This document shows, in pieces, positions 43,213-54,598 of a stretch of DNA of 64,000 nt. The DNA comes from Cucumis sativus (lineage: Eukaryota > Streptophyta > Magnoliopsida > Cucurbitales > Cucurbitaceae), in contig NC_026656.2 in the NCBI RefSeq assembly GCF_000004075.3, forward strand, positions 18,734,607 through 18,798,606, in the 5' to 3' direction. How positions within the stretch are numbered: the first letter of the stretch is position 1; each line of letters opens with the position of its first letter. The notes beneath the pieces were generated by a model. That model was not told where the DNA came from. It saw only the letters and a program-made list of their open reading frames with translations, and did not search any database. The translations under genes were made by a program, and so were the position numbers.

Positions 43213-46200
43213 ATGGAGTTGCGAAGTTTCTGCCATTTGCATTCTATCAATGCCATTAAAGGCGGCGTAGTAAATAAAGTTTTGAACATCAACCGTGGAA
43301 AGCCTGCAGTCGTATTTAAGAAGCTTACTGACATATATGGATCTATAGATGACAAAGCCCAAGAACCACTCCCAACACGAGGGTCAAGAGTAGGTCTGGA
43401 AGTAAACACTCCTCATAGATCTGAGTTTAAGGTGGATTCCCAAGTCTTTTACGCGGAAAGAAAACTATGCAATGATGAGCCCAAGATTTCTGATTCTGAC
43501 AGTAAAGGTGATAGTGACGGGCAAAAGAGTGATTTAGAAGTTGATAGCATGACTTTAAAACAGATGATGGAAGGTTGCAAGAAAAGAAAGCTGAGCCAGT
43601 CAAGATCGGTTGACTCAAGTAAGGAAAAGATGAAGACATGTGTCAAACGAGAACTTGATCATTCATTCATGTTAACCGAGGAGGATGATAGTGATCTTAA
43701 TCTAGCGCTTAGCATCTGGAAATCCAAACTTTCAAAACGCAGAAAATTGAAAATCAAATGTGAAGAAAGCAGAATATCTACCAGTTCACAGTGCGACCAA
43801 ACAATTGGAAGTTCCGACCCAACCAATAGTGATGAAGATCTGCTTCCTTCTGGTTCAAATCTACCCCTAGCAGTAGACGTTAAAGTTGAAACTCCTGAAA
43901 TCGATGTGACAGAAATCCAGAACACAAACTACGCAATTAATGAGTGTTCTCTATTTTGTGATGAAAATATAAACTTTTGTCTCAATGGTCCTGTTGGACC
44001 TGGTGGTTTAAATTTAGATATAGGGTTGACAGCATCTGAGAAAGAAACTGAATATTGTGTTACAAACAGTGCATGTCATGAATATTTTGAAGGCTATGAA
44101 CCCGGAACTTTTCAAATGGTAGGGGAATCCAGCACCAAGTGGATGAATGAAGATAAACTGTATCATTCAGATTTTTCTGCATCAGAGAGCATGAAGGGAC
44201 AACATACCCCAAGTTTTATATCCAATTCTAGTATATTAGAAGCTATTCCCCTGACTAAGGAACAATGCTCTGGCACTTGCATTTCCCCAGATAATTCTAT
44301 TACAAACGTGGCCATCTGTCAGAATAGCAGCAAAGATATATCAGAAGCAATTTCTCTGACCGAGGAACAGTGCTGTGACACTTATATTTCAGAAGGCAAA
44401 CCTTTTACACACGAGGCCACATGCCTGAATGATGGTGAAGGCTCCACTCATTTGCATGCATTGACCAATCGGAATAGCTTGGAAGCTCCAGAGATGAGTC
44501 ATGGAGCTGAAGTATGTTTAACTGAGAATAGTTATAAAGATGAGTTGGTAGTTGATGATGAAAGAAGTATTCCAACAGAATCTACCTGTGATAGTAACTT
44601 AAGCCCTGACCATGGAAAATGTATTTCAACAAATCCTATCAGTGATCGTAACTCAGGTTCTGATCAGCACTTGGTATCTGATGACGAATGTCCAGCTAAG
44701 GAGAGACAACCACAAATGTCTGATTGTTTCGATTCAGAAAGAAATACTTCACCAAACTCTCATCTCGATGGTTCTGTGGACAAATTTAATCAATTTGAAG
44801 AACCTAAACGCCATCCAACAAGGCTGTTATCAACAAGAACAGTAAGTTGCATCTAATTGATTTAATATTTGGTTTAAAACCATCCGGAGGTTGCTAATAT
44901 TATTTTGTTTTCACTTTCAGACCATTTCCCCAACATCTCAGGAAAGATTGTCCAAGGCTATGAAGTCTATGCGATTACATGACAAAGAATACAAAAGTAA
45001 GTTCCTGAAGTTAAACGTTAGTTAGTAGGGAACGTGGCTTTGATATTATCCCATTTTGATCCTTCTTTTTTATAATAATTTATTATGATTATTTGTAATT
45101 ATGATTAAAAAAAAGTTGTTTTTACTGCCTTAATATGCAAGTTATTTACCTCATAAATAGAATGTAAAAACATTTTCCTGACCAGAAAATGCCAAGGCTA
45201 GCAGTCCTTAGAAAGGGTAAAGTACGAACTACTTAAAAGCTTTGCAAGTCTAAACACTCTCCCTTTTGGAATACAACACTTGTTTTACCAAGCGAGCCTT
45301 GGCACTGATACGTGTATATAAATTGTGGATTCATTTGGTAGTTATTTTATTTTGACTTATTTTGTTTTATAAGCATATTTGAATCCTTAGAAATTCTAGG
45401 AATACAATTATGATAAGTTCTGATAGCTTGGTAATAGTTTCTTTACTTCCCATTTTTTATTTTCCTAATTGTTTTCTCATTCCATTTTAGCATATGGTGT
45501 CAAACCATACTTGAAGCAAACCAAGTACAGGGTTGGCGCAGCTGAAGAGTGTGACCAGACAAAACAAGTGCATTCTGATATATATCAAGAGAAAAATATA
45601 AGGAAATCAAAGAAGAGAAGTTTCCATTCATCGAGCACCACCAAAGTTCCTCAAGCTACGGTCCAAAATTGTTCAGAGAGTGCAATTGCATTCACACAAA
45701 GGCAAATGCAGGACATAGAATGTCTTGCTCTAAAACTTACCACTCAGTTAAAGTCAATGAAAGCAATTGTAGAAGACAGACTTCATGTTGAAGGCAACAA
45801 ATCTACAAGTTTCAAGTTTAACGCTGATGAGGTAACTAAACATATATGGAAACATAACTTAACTGACAGCTTGATTACTGTTACCTTATTGCAGATGTCC
45901 CTCACATTTATTGTACTTGTCCCAGCTTGCTTTAGCTTTCCTAGAATGTTGAGAAACTGAATTTTCCATGTTCCCTTGCACTTTTCGTTAGCATATAGGA
46001 ATTTGTTTTGTAAAGCTTTTAATCTTGACGATAGTCTTTTGGACGATAACTTAGTGAATGATAAATGTGCTTTGTTGGAATAAAAGGATTAATTGGGCTT
46101 GTGCTTATGTCAATTAGGACATTGTTCATTCCTATAAAAACTTATTACATATTGGTGTTTAGGTTTTGGTATATCAACAATTAGCACCTGAACTTCCATG

Positions 46201-46656
46201 AAACTTGTAATCAGTATAAATATTTGATAGTTAGACTTAAGGTAACCTATTATGCTGCTGTCCCCTCATGTACTATTTTGATTCTTTGGCAGGTGAGAAC
46301 AGCCATTGCTGATGCCACAAAAGCGGAAACAAGTGCTAAAAAATGGATTTCAATCATGTCAAGGGATTGCAACCGCTTTTGTAAAATAATGGTTTGTTCC
46401 TCACTAAAATCTTGTAAAGAGAAACAGTTGAAAAACACTATAATATTTCTTTCCCTAAACGTTGAATAAATATTTGCAGAATACGGCAGAGCACAATTCA
46501 AATGTTTCGCCAGTTGCAACCCAGAAGGCGAAGAGGAAGGTTACTTTTGCTGATGAAGCTGGTGGAAAGCTTTGTGAAGTTAGGCTATTCGAGGACGATG
46601 TCAATGTTGCGTCTTTTGCCAAAATGAGTCCAGAAAATTGTGAAACAGCCCAGTAA
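43213..46656 (+). CDS. Unrecognised plant protein, acidic and Ser-rich with nuclear features
   Basis: Five coding exons, 43213-44841, 44921-44996, 45491-45831, 46293-46391 and 46480-46656, give 773 residues. The first exon carries most of the protein. The N-terminus (MELRSFCHLHSINAIKGG...VVFKKLTDIYGS) looks structured. Then come charged low-complexity sequence with KKRKLSQSRS and KLSKRRKLKIK as possible nuclear signals, and a DLNLALSIWKSKL helix. Two tandem imperfect repeats of about 35-40 residues begin at LEAIPLTKEQC and SEAISLTEEQC. The C-terminal part (MKSMRLHDKEYK, YGVKPYLKQTK, then a helical FTQRQMQDIECLALKLTTQLK and ATKAETSAKKWISIMSRDCNRF) may form a coiled coil. It ends with KRKVTFADEAGGKL. 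I do not recognise the family and give no function. Confidence 0.85.
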
Positions 46657-47145
46657 CTTTCGGAATTGTACCTACTTGTATACTAATTCATAACGTATAC
46701 TGACTCATCGTTCTCTTTCGTTGTAAATTCCCATGTCTAGTTTAAAAGAGTTCAGCTGTAGGATTCTAATGAGGAAGTGATAATTCCTTATCCTTCCTTT
46801 TACCTCATATTGAAAGCCAAATCAAGAAATTTAAATTAATATATTGAAATGCATCAAATCTGTTATGTACTACATATGCCTTGCTTTTATAATTCCGTTC
46901 CTATTTTGGGTCTATTTTGTCTAAGGTTTAAGAGATGTCATGTGACATACATAAGCTCTTTGATCTTTGCTTCTCGTCATGTATAGATTCCGCTAATTTG
47001 TGCATCGATTTTTTCTCATTACTTGTTGCAATTCGCAAATCTAATTATGGAGAGCTGTCTCATTACTGTTAGAAATTATGTTATTCATAATAATCATTGA
47101 ATATAAAATGGACTCTCTTATACATCGTTATATAAGAAGATTATG
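46657..47145. other. Short spacer between two convergent genes
   Basis: About 490 bases separate the stop of the unknown gene and the stop of the OVATE gene on the opposite strand. It should hold both 3' UTRs and polyadenylation signals. No other feature is seen. Confidence 0.6.
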
Positions 47146-47958
47146 TCAGTCACGTTGAACAGCCTTGTTCAAGTGGGAATCATAGAACAGAAACTCCCAA
47201 ACTTCAGAAAAAGCTCCGACGATTATTCGATGATACTCCGGCGAGTTCAATGTCAAATAACATTGCAAAAGCTCTTCCAACCCCTTTATTTCAAAAATCT
47301 CCTTCTCCAATATCATCTGTGCCATCGACCTCTTGAAATCTTCTTGTGGTTCCTTCGATCTCTTCACCTGCACAAAGCTCTTCCCCATTTTCCCTTCCAA
47401 TTTCCTCAGGTACAACGCTCTTTTACTTCTCTTCACTGGTGATACATCGTCGGAGAAACTTATCGAAGAGTTCACCAACGCATCTGTTTCTTCGCTTTCC
47501 TTTTCCCCGTAGCCATTCGCCTTCAATGGCTTGCTTCTAAGCCCCGTTTTCTTTAACTTCTTCTTAATTTTTGATGCCTTTCTAGTTATCCAAGAAAATG
47601 GAGTAGAACGCTGATTCTCTTCGCTGCTAATTTCATGCTCTGTTTCGGCTCTGCTTTCTTTCCCTTGCAGTAGTCCGTTTTTTCGAGCGTATGATTTCAA
47701 TTTGCAACTACTGCAGATTGATGTGGACTTTTCTTTGGAAGGGTCGGCAAAGAAATCCACCGGCGTTGATGGCGGTGGTGAAGGTGGATTAGGGTAACAG
47801 CTATAGCAGGATTCGGGGTTTGCCGGAATTTGCTTCCTGTAAGGGGAGTTTTCCGGCGAAGAGGTTTTGGGGAATGTTAAAGCATTTAGGTATTTGGGGC
47901 GGCAGAATCGGAAAAAGGAGATGAAGAGACGGACTTTAAGCTTGAAGCTTCTGGCCAT
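47146..47958 (-). CDS. OVATE family protein (transcriptional repressor)
   Basis: A single exon encodes 270 residues from the ATG at 47958 (MARSFKLKVRLFISFFRFCRPK). The frame stays open 33 codons further upstream, but that part overlaps the TATA-like TTATTTATAC (about 48,000-48,012) and is unlikely to be translated. Near the N-terminus is a Cys-containing CYSCYPNPPSPPPSTPVDF region. A basic KKKLKKTGLRSKPLK follows. The C-terminal OVATE domain (about 194-258) reads SFVQVKRSKEPQEDFKRSM, then EIKGLEELLQCYLTLNSPEYH and IIVGAFSEVWEFLF. Plant OFPs repress transcription with KNOX/BELL homeodomain partners and also act with TRM proteins on cell division patterns and organ or fruit shape. The subfamily is not resolved. 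Confidence 0.94.
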   Translation of the reverse strand: MARSFKLKVRLFISFFRFCRPKYLNALTFPKTSSPENSPYRKQIPANPESCYSCYPNPPSPPPSTPVDFFADPSKEKSTSICSSCKLKSYARKNGLLQGKESRAETEHEISSEENQRSTPFSWITRKASKIKKKLKKTGLRSKPLKANGYGEKESEETDALVNSSISFSDDVSPVKRSKRALYLRKLEGKMGKSFVQVKRSKEPQEDFKRSMAQMILEKEIFEIKGLEELLQCYLTLNSPEYHRIIVGAFSEVWEFLFYDSHLNKAVQRD

Positions 47959-48949
47959 GGAGAGAAGGGAGGATGATGGCCGGGGAATTGCTCCGTTCCT
48001 CTGTGTATAAATAATTGTGATAAGAGAGAGTAGCCGGCCGGCCGCGAAGTTGACCAAATCCCAAGTGAGGACGAGAGACTAATTGATGTTTAATTATGAG
48101 ATTCTTTTGGTATAAGTGTAGTTGTCCGATAAATAATTGAATAATTTGTGAAAATTTCGTTTTGATAATTGAATTGTGATGTGGAGAGAAATGATACACT
48201 ACATTTCAAATTGGTGGTTTCTATGATCTTTAATGTCAAAATTACCTAAACATAATAGCATGATCGACTCCTCTGTCTTCTCTTGGTTTTTTCATTTACA
48301 CTCACTTGTTCCTCTCCCTCACTCACTCTCAATATACTCTCTTTTGCACTTTCTTACTCTTTCACTCCATTGCATTTAAGCAACATAAATGATACTTTAA
48401 AAACCATTTTGAAGTTTGAGATTGGATCCATTGTACAATAATCACCCATTGAAGATTCAAGCATCATGTCGAGTGCCGCAAGCTTATGAACTTTAAAACA
48501 ATTGTCAACTAAGTATAAATCCCCGATCAAAATTAGCAGCTCATTTTTTCAATTTACACATTTTTGGAAAATAATTTGCATGAATTTTTAGCCATGTTTA
48601 TCCTATATCGATTTTTCTTAGACTTCCAATTTGAATTTCAACCGAATAATATTCCTTGAGACAGAGGTGTTCCTTGATGCAATTTTGAAGAGCTTCCGAA
48701 ACTGCTAAGATGAAAGCATCATTTTCTTTAAAATTAGTATGAATTATGATTTCTTTCTTGATTGATTGTTTGAAGATATTAGTTTGTTCGACTAATTAGT
48801 TGAGGGTTAAATTAAATTTAAATGTATTCTTTATTCAATGAAAGAAAAATTGCCACCCATTTCCATTTTTATCAATTGATGAGAATTACCTTCTTTGATG
48901 TACTAATTACTATCTTGAAAAATCACAAAAAAAAAGAGAGATATAGATA
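47959..48949. other. OVATE gene promoter and intergenic spacer
   Basis: The first 60 bases hold the leader and TATA-like element of the OVATE gene. The rest, to the edge of the right duplication copy at about 48,950, is AT-rich without any credible frame. Confidence 0.55.
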
Positions 48950-51264
48950 TTGCATTATTTCACTATTTTTTTTCTTTTCCTTTTAGGACTAGAGATTCTG
49001 AGATCAAAAGTGACCAACAGAAAAATTTACTACCATTCACGAACTTGGAGCTCTTTAAACAAAAATTTAACATTCATCCACCACCTGACTGACCACTTGA
49101 TTGTTTGCAAATAGAGGCTCCCGTCGTTTTGGAAATCCTGGAGGTTCTAAAGGTGAACCCCTAAATTTAAGCTCTGAAGCTGCCCTATAGTTTGGATCAA
49201 TTGCAGATCTGGAGCTGCTATGGTTGTTTGTCGTAGCTGGTCTAAATGAAGTTGTTGCCCCAACTGGATATCGTGTGGGAGAACCATAACGCCGTGGTGG
49301 TCCTCTTAGACCACCACCACCTCTGATATCCATCATATCGGTACTTCTCGAAGGGGTGTCTGTGAAAGACGATCGGTTGTTGGATACCGTTCCCATTGGA
49401 GCTACACTAGTAGGTGAAGTAGCACTAAAAGGTTCATCGGGTCCCCATGAAGTGAAGGCCTCCTTCTTCTTGGAAAAGAAATGCCAAGCTCCAAAGAGGA
49501 AGAGTGTGAAAAACAGAACAGGGCTTGTCCAAACAGTTGAATTGAACTCCCCTCTAAAAATTGGCAGATTAGAGTGATACATTCCTACGTATCCTTCTCC
49601 GAGTCCAAGAACCACAAGCTTTTCACGATCACTAGATATTAAGGGCATAAAATTTGACTCTAAATCCAAATTTTGGTAATTAAGGAAAGATGATTTGATC
49701 TCATCTAGAGCAGCAGAAAATAGAAGCCTTGGTGCACCAACTCGAACATAATGCTGAGACGACACATTGAAAACATGAACCTTCTCATTGCTGCTCACAA
49801 GCAAATAACCCTTAATTGTTTGAAACATAAGGGGTTTATTAAGCTCAAGCTTCCGTTTAGATCTGACCCTGCATTTAAAGTTCATTATATCTCCCAACAA
49901 CAAAACATGGATTAAATCACCATCTGATGTGAAACCATAGGCTTTAGATCGCTCTGTGGCATCAAACACGTAGCTGAGAGCAAGGGAATGATTCAATCCC
50001 TCACATTCTGACTCCCTAAGTTTCATGCTTCTCAAATCCAATGAGCCAGCACCACTTTCTGTCAAGAACAAAAGCCTCTGCTTCAAGAATGCTATCGGCC
50101 TACTTGTTGGCATGACGGAACCATAAACCGTACCATCTTCTTTGAAAACCTTGATCTTTCCCCTGAAATCCGAAGACAGAATGTACCTAGTCCTCCCAAC
50201 ATAATGCAATTCCAATAGAGAAATCTGTGACTCGTCCTCTCGACTGTCAGTGGCCACAAATTCTACAACATGTTCCATGAAAATCAAATTCAAATCCTCC
50301 CCATTGGATCCCTCCCAAATCCGATGCATCAAGATCCCCCCATTCTTGTGCCCAGTAACCAAAATAGTCTCGTTCTTATAAATTGACATATAGGACAACA
50401 TTGCGGTAACGGGCGATCCAGGCACCGTAGGGAGCTCAATCGCAACATCTCCATTTATCACAAACACATAAATTCTCCCTCTCTCATCTCCAACTGCAAC
50501 ATACTTACTATGCCCCTCAAAATCCCTAAGAGGCAAGACATTGATACAAGTAGCATCAGACTCCAGTTTCACTGCAGACAAAAAGTGAAACCTCTCAGAC
50601 CAAAATAAACTATATTTGGTTACTGAAACAGCTCTCATCCTACCCTCAGCTTGAATGCTATTATCCAAACCGTCATCTCCACCATCAGTATTCAATTTCT
50701 CCCTATTCACCACCGCGGGTATATCAGATAACATCAACTCCAATTTAGAAACTACATCGCTAAGGTTTCTAACTAACTCTTCAAGATTTTTCAGTAAATC
50801 ATACTGTCTAATTTCAAAAGGTACTTCAGTTTCAGATTGGTTTTGCTCAAAGGAGCTGGAACTATATACAAAAACCCTAGAACAATGGGGAAAAACAAAA
50901 ACGAATAGACAATAGATGAAAAAGAACTTTCCTTTCCGCGGATTCGCCATTCAAGAAGCTGGGGAGGAGCTCTTCAATGGGTTTCCATTCAAAGTGAAGT
51001 TAAATAGAAGATTTCTGATTGCGTTTGGATTTGGGAAGGGAACAAGAGAGTTTCGTCCAAAACTCACCTGGGTTCTTGTTATTTTTCAGCTTTTTTGAGG
51101 AATCCGTGAGAAGTTATACAAGATTAAGAAAAAGGAAAGAGTATTGGAGGATGAGAATGTAGGGAATTTGAAAAGGGTGGGTCGTGATCTCTGGCGAAAC
51201 AGTGTCAAAATGTTGCTGTCAAGTTGTTTGTTTCAAGAAAGGAGTTTTACTTTGGTCAAACTTT
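48950..51264. repeat. Right copy of the ~2.4-kb segmental duplication
   Basis: It matches 38088-40590 in the same orientation about 10.8 kb away. Two perfect blocks stand out: 49854-49932 equals 39082-39160 (79 bases), and 50010-50095 equals 39238-39323 (86 bases). Elsewhere the copies differ by scattered substitutions, a 69-base coding gap and small flank gaps. Confidence 0.85.
49067..50950 (-). CDS. Type I membrane protein with luminal beta-propeller-like domain, copy 2
   Basis: A single exon encodes 627 residues, a paralogue of 38286-40247. By eye about nine in ten residues match; the central propeller-like part is closest, and the signal peptide and cytosolic tail differ more. It has the same plan: signal peptide (FFFIYCLFVFVFPHCSRVFV), coiled coil, beta-rich luminal domain, one transmembrane helix (SPVLFFTLFLFGAWHFF) near 474-492, then KKK and a Pro/Ser/Arg tail. 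It lacks 23 residues present in copy 1 after NREKLNTD, a basic KEKRKGKEEG stretch, and two further residues in DLESNF compared with DLVSEANF. It ends VVDEC where copy 1 ends VVDDSS. The frame is fully open, so both copies look functional. The biochemical role is unknown to me. Confidence 0.9.
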   Translation of the reverse strand: MANPRKGKFFFIYCLFVFVFPHCSRVFVYSSSSFEQNQSETEVPFEIRQYDLLKNLEELVRNLSDVVSKLELMLSDIPAVVNREKLNTDGGDDGLDNSIQAEGRMRAVSVTKYSLFWSERFHFLSAVKLESDATCINVLPLRDFEGHSKYVAVGDERGRIYVFVINGDVAIELPTVPGSPVTAMLSYMSIYKNETILVTGHKNGGILMHRIWEGSNGEDLNLIFMEHVVEFVATDSREDESQISLLELHYVGRTRYILSSDFRGKIKVFKEDGTVYGSVMPTSRPIAFLKQRLLFLTESGAGSLDLRSMKLRESECEGLNHSLALSYVFDATERSKAYGFTSDGDLIHVLLLGDIMNFKCRVRSKRKLELNKPLMFQTIKGYLLVSSNEKVHVFNVSSQHYVRVGAPRLLFSAALDEIKSSFLNYQNLDLESNFMPLISSDREKLVVLGLGEGYVGMYHSNLPIFRGEFNSTVWTSPVLFFTLFLFGAWHFFSKKKEAFTSWGPDEPFSATSPTSVAPMGTVSNNRSSFTDTPSRSTDMMDIRGGGGLRGPPRRYGSPTRYPVGATTSFRPATTNNHSSSRSAIDPNYRAASELKFRGSPLEPPGFPKRREPLFANNQVVSQVVDEC

Positions 51265-51927
51265 AATCTCTTATTTTGTTAAATTAATTTCTTACATCTA
51301 ACTATAACTATAGTAATTAAGATATATATAGAATCCTCTCATTTCATATCTAACAATCAAATTAAAATATTTTTTTTGCATGGGGAGGAATGTGTGTGTA
51401 TAATATGCACACAAAAGAGTAAAATGTCAATGGGTTTAGGCTTTTTGTTACTTCTTGTGCCAAACTCTATATGAATGTATATTAATGTTAGAAATATGAT
51501 GAAAGTATAAAAGAACATAACAATCCTCAATGGTTAATACCAATAACTTCTTTATCAATTTCTAATTAATTAGTGATCTTTTAACCCACAAAACTAAACT
51601 TGGTGTAAATAGAAAAAAGTAGACACTAAATAATAGTGAGCTAATGGTTAATTTTTTGAAACCCACATGGTTAAGTCTAAGGAACAATAAGTTGAAGAAG
51701 ACAATGTTATTATACTTTCAACTAAGTGGGTCCCACTTCCCCCTTGCGTCGGCAAAATATTGCAGAAGAAGCTCTGTCCATGGCGTTGGCCCCATTCATC
51801 ACACACTCACCATTCATAAATTCCCATTATAAACTTCAAACCCATTCCCATTTTTACATAAATCCCCCCCTCCCCCACCTACGACAAAAATCCTCCATTC
51901 ATTTCTCTCTCAGTTTCTCCCCCAAAT
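51265..51927. other. Intergenic spacer and leader of the next gene
   Basis: AT-rich to about 51,720. A C-rich leader follows (TCCCCCCCTCCCCCACC near 51,865-51,880 and CTCTCTCAG near 51,904). No gene is supported here. Confidence 0.55.
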
Positions 51928-53059
51928 ATGAAATCCGAGCTTTCACCCACTATGGCCGCCCTCAAGAAGGACACCTCATCAGACTCTGCCTTCTCCTTCT
52001 TCCTCTCAAAAAAAGCTCGCTACAAGTTCTGGGCCTTAGCCGTCATTCTCCTCCTCGCCTTCTGGTCCATGTTCACCGGCTCTGTTTCTCTTAAATGGTC
52101 CGCCGGAACCTTTGCCAGATTCTATGACGGTCCTCTCAAGCCGATCTTCGACGATCTCGACATTCTGGTGAACCTTTTTAGCCATTTCCATGGTGGGTTC
52201 TTGTTTTTTGTTTACTGTTACCTGTTTTAGGGTTTTTTTTTCTTTCTTTCTTTTTTTGGGTGAAATTTAGGAAGTTGAAGAGCGGGAGAGGGATGTTCGG
52301 CACATGTGGAATTTGTACACACACGGCGGCGGTGGGCGGTTGCCGCGATTCTGGTCCGATGCATTTGAAGCAGCGTATGAGGATTTGATCGGCGATGTTC
52401 CCGGCGCTCGAGATGCTGCACTTTTGGAGATCGCTAGAATGTCTTTGCAATCTGTTCATGTTGATTTTGACCCAATTCCGATGAAATCAAAGGTTAGTAA
52501 GTTAGTCATCGTAGCTGTGACTCAAATTTCTTGCTCATCGATGTTTCGTTTCATATTATAATTGTTGAGATTTATTCTTCTTCTTTAGGATAATGGGATT
52601 GAGAATAAGATCTACGCGGTTTTCTCTCCCATCACTTTTTTTTAAGAAGAATTATTGTCTTTTTCGTTCTATTATTTGCATAATTTTATAGTGGAAAATA
52701 CTCTTTAATCCCTAACTTTTGGTTGCTTCCCTTTTTTCGTTTCTGTCTATTAAATAATTTAAGGATTATCATTTATTACTTTTCATCGTTTTCACCATTA
52801 AATTTAGAACTTTACTTTAATGTTATTTTCAAATCCATTTTCTATCGTGATAATAAAGTTAGGGGTTATAGACTCAGAATATTTTGAAAGAAATCAACTG
52901 CGATTTAAAAATAAAAAATTTGAAAAATACATGTACTAAAATGAATGAAAGGAAATGAAAGGAAAAAAATTGTATTTAACGGTCACGTTGGTTGTGATAT
53001 GCAATATGCAGGGTGAGAGCAAATTGAAGAGCAGCTCAAAGCAAAAGCAAATGGTTTAG
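51928..53059 (+). CDS. Small single-TM protein, DUF1195-like
   Basis: Three exons, 51928-52167, 52271-52492 and 53012-53059, give 169 residues. A cytosolic N-terminus (MKSELSPTMAALKK) precedes one hydrophobic helix, roughly residues 33-52 (FWALAVILLLAFWSMFTGSV). Then comes a conserved-looking soluble part: DDLDILEVEERERDVRHMW, WNLYTHGGGGRLPRFWSDAF, EAAYEDLIGDVPGARDAALL and EIARMSLQSV. The last exon adds a short lysine-rich tail (SKLKSSSKQKQMV). It resembles a plant-specific DUF1195 family as I remember it, and the function of that family is not known. I chose the ATG of the frame that opens before the membrane helix. The small last exon rests on the acceptor TATGCAG|GGTGAG and frame continuity. 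Confidence 0.8.
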
Positions 53060-54598
53060 CAGGCGTAGCAACCCAAGAAGTTTAAAGCAAATGCAATGTG
53101 CTAAGCCCCAAGGGCTTGTGTTTTTTTGAGGGAATCTTTCAACTTTGTTTAGTTTAATTTCTACACTACATTGAGAACAATGGAATGTACAAAATTGACC
53201 ACCAATCGAAAAGTAAAGTTTCAAAAATAGGTTCGTATGAAAGTCTTGAAGAAAAAAACCATTTAGTACTGTTAAACTCGAGATTAGAAATCAGAGAATT
53301 GAGTGTCCACTCACATGATTTATTATCAAAATAATGATAGTCTTTTCGTATTCTTCTGTCTCATGTGCATTCAAAGTTGCAACTACTTTTTTTGGCCACA
53401 TGTAAACATTTAATTTTTTGCATTCATAATTCTGAATTTATCCGAACCAGTATTTGTCCTGTTCTTCAACTTTCAGATCTTGTATTGCTTATGACCAAAT
53501 CTCATGAAGATAGTCAACATTAAGATTAAGAAATGAACAATATTTGTGCCTAATAAAACCAATAGTGATATAGTGAAGTAGACCCCAAAGTTTGGACTTT
53601 TCAAGTTCACATTCACACTCCTTTTATTATTTTGTTATATATCGATCCTCAAATCCACCTATAAATTTGTTTGATCTATTTGACTAAAATCATGTGTATT
53701 ATACTGAAAATAAGATGTACAACCTAGGAGCTAGGAGTTAGGAGTTAAGGAAACCTCGATAATAAGATGAAAATAATTTTGAAACAGTTAGAGCCACACT
53801 TCGAAACACAATTATAATCCCTTTTGAATGATTAGGAACATCTTAGAAGTGTTCCAAATATGACAAACGTGATATTCTAGAATTACTCCCAAACAATTCA
53901 AATCTGCGACAGGCTCTGGATGCCCTTTTCCTACACTAAGAAAGGCTCTTTACGAAACTTAGAAAACTCACATGTGACCTTTTTCTTTAATAACAGGTAG
54001 AATTAGGCAGTCCCCTACACAACAAACAACATCAACTACGGCCTTTTTGCTAACAGCCCCATGGGACACCATTTCTAACTCTACTGTTATTGACCCAATT
54101 AACAGAACACTACAAACGGGCATCTAATGATGCCAGTCAATAAAATGAAGCAGCACCAGCCAAGCTCACAAATTAAACAATAAACTAAAACGTTGAAGAA
54201 TTGAACCTGCATGCTGAAACATCAAGAGCTCAACATCATCATTTTTGCAGTTGTTGATAGCTCGTGGGGCCAGTAAGGCATGAGAAAACTATACTGCGAA
54301 ATGCCGATGAATTCCCATCTCCAGAAAGAAGACCAAAAACAAAAGGAAGTGAAACACAAGAATAAATTACCTCGGTTAGGTTAAATCCAGCTCAAAAATG
54401 TTTGTAACAGACCCAATAACAACAAACCTAGGAAGACAGGACAGTTAATTGTCAAAATCGTCCAGCAGACAGACAAAAATAGTCACTGCTGCTGCATCTC
54501 TGTGATGTTCTTTTGGGGTGTTTGAGGTACAAAAAAATCCATTTACAAAAAAGTTGGATGTCACGTATTTACATTTGGCTCCAAAGCCGCTCTCTTTC
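53060..54598. other. Spacer between convergent genes
   Basis: The DUF1195-like gene and EXA1 converge here, so both ends include 3' UTR. Sequence from about 54,300 to 54,598 is probably EXA1 3' UTR. The middle is AT-rich with no supported gene. Confidence 0.55.

Noticed and set aside
47959-48057. 33-codon N-terminal extension of the OVATE protein
   Set aside because: It lies over a TATA-like element and AT-rich promoter sequence and has no OFP character; the ATG at 47958 starts the typical basic N-terminus.
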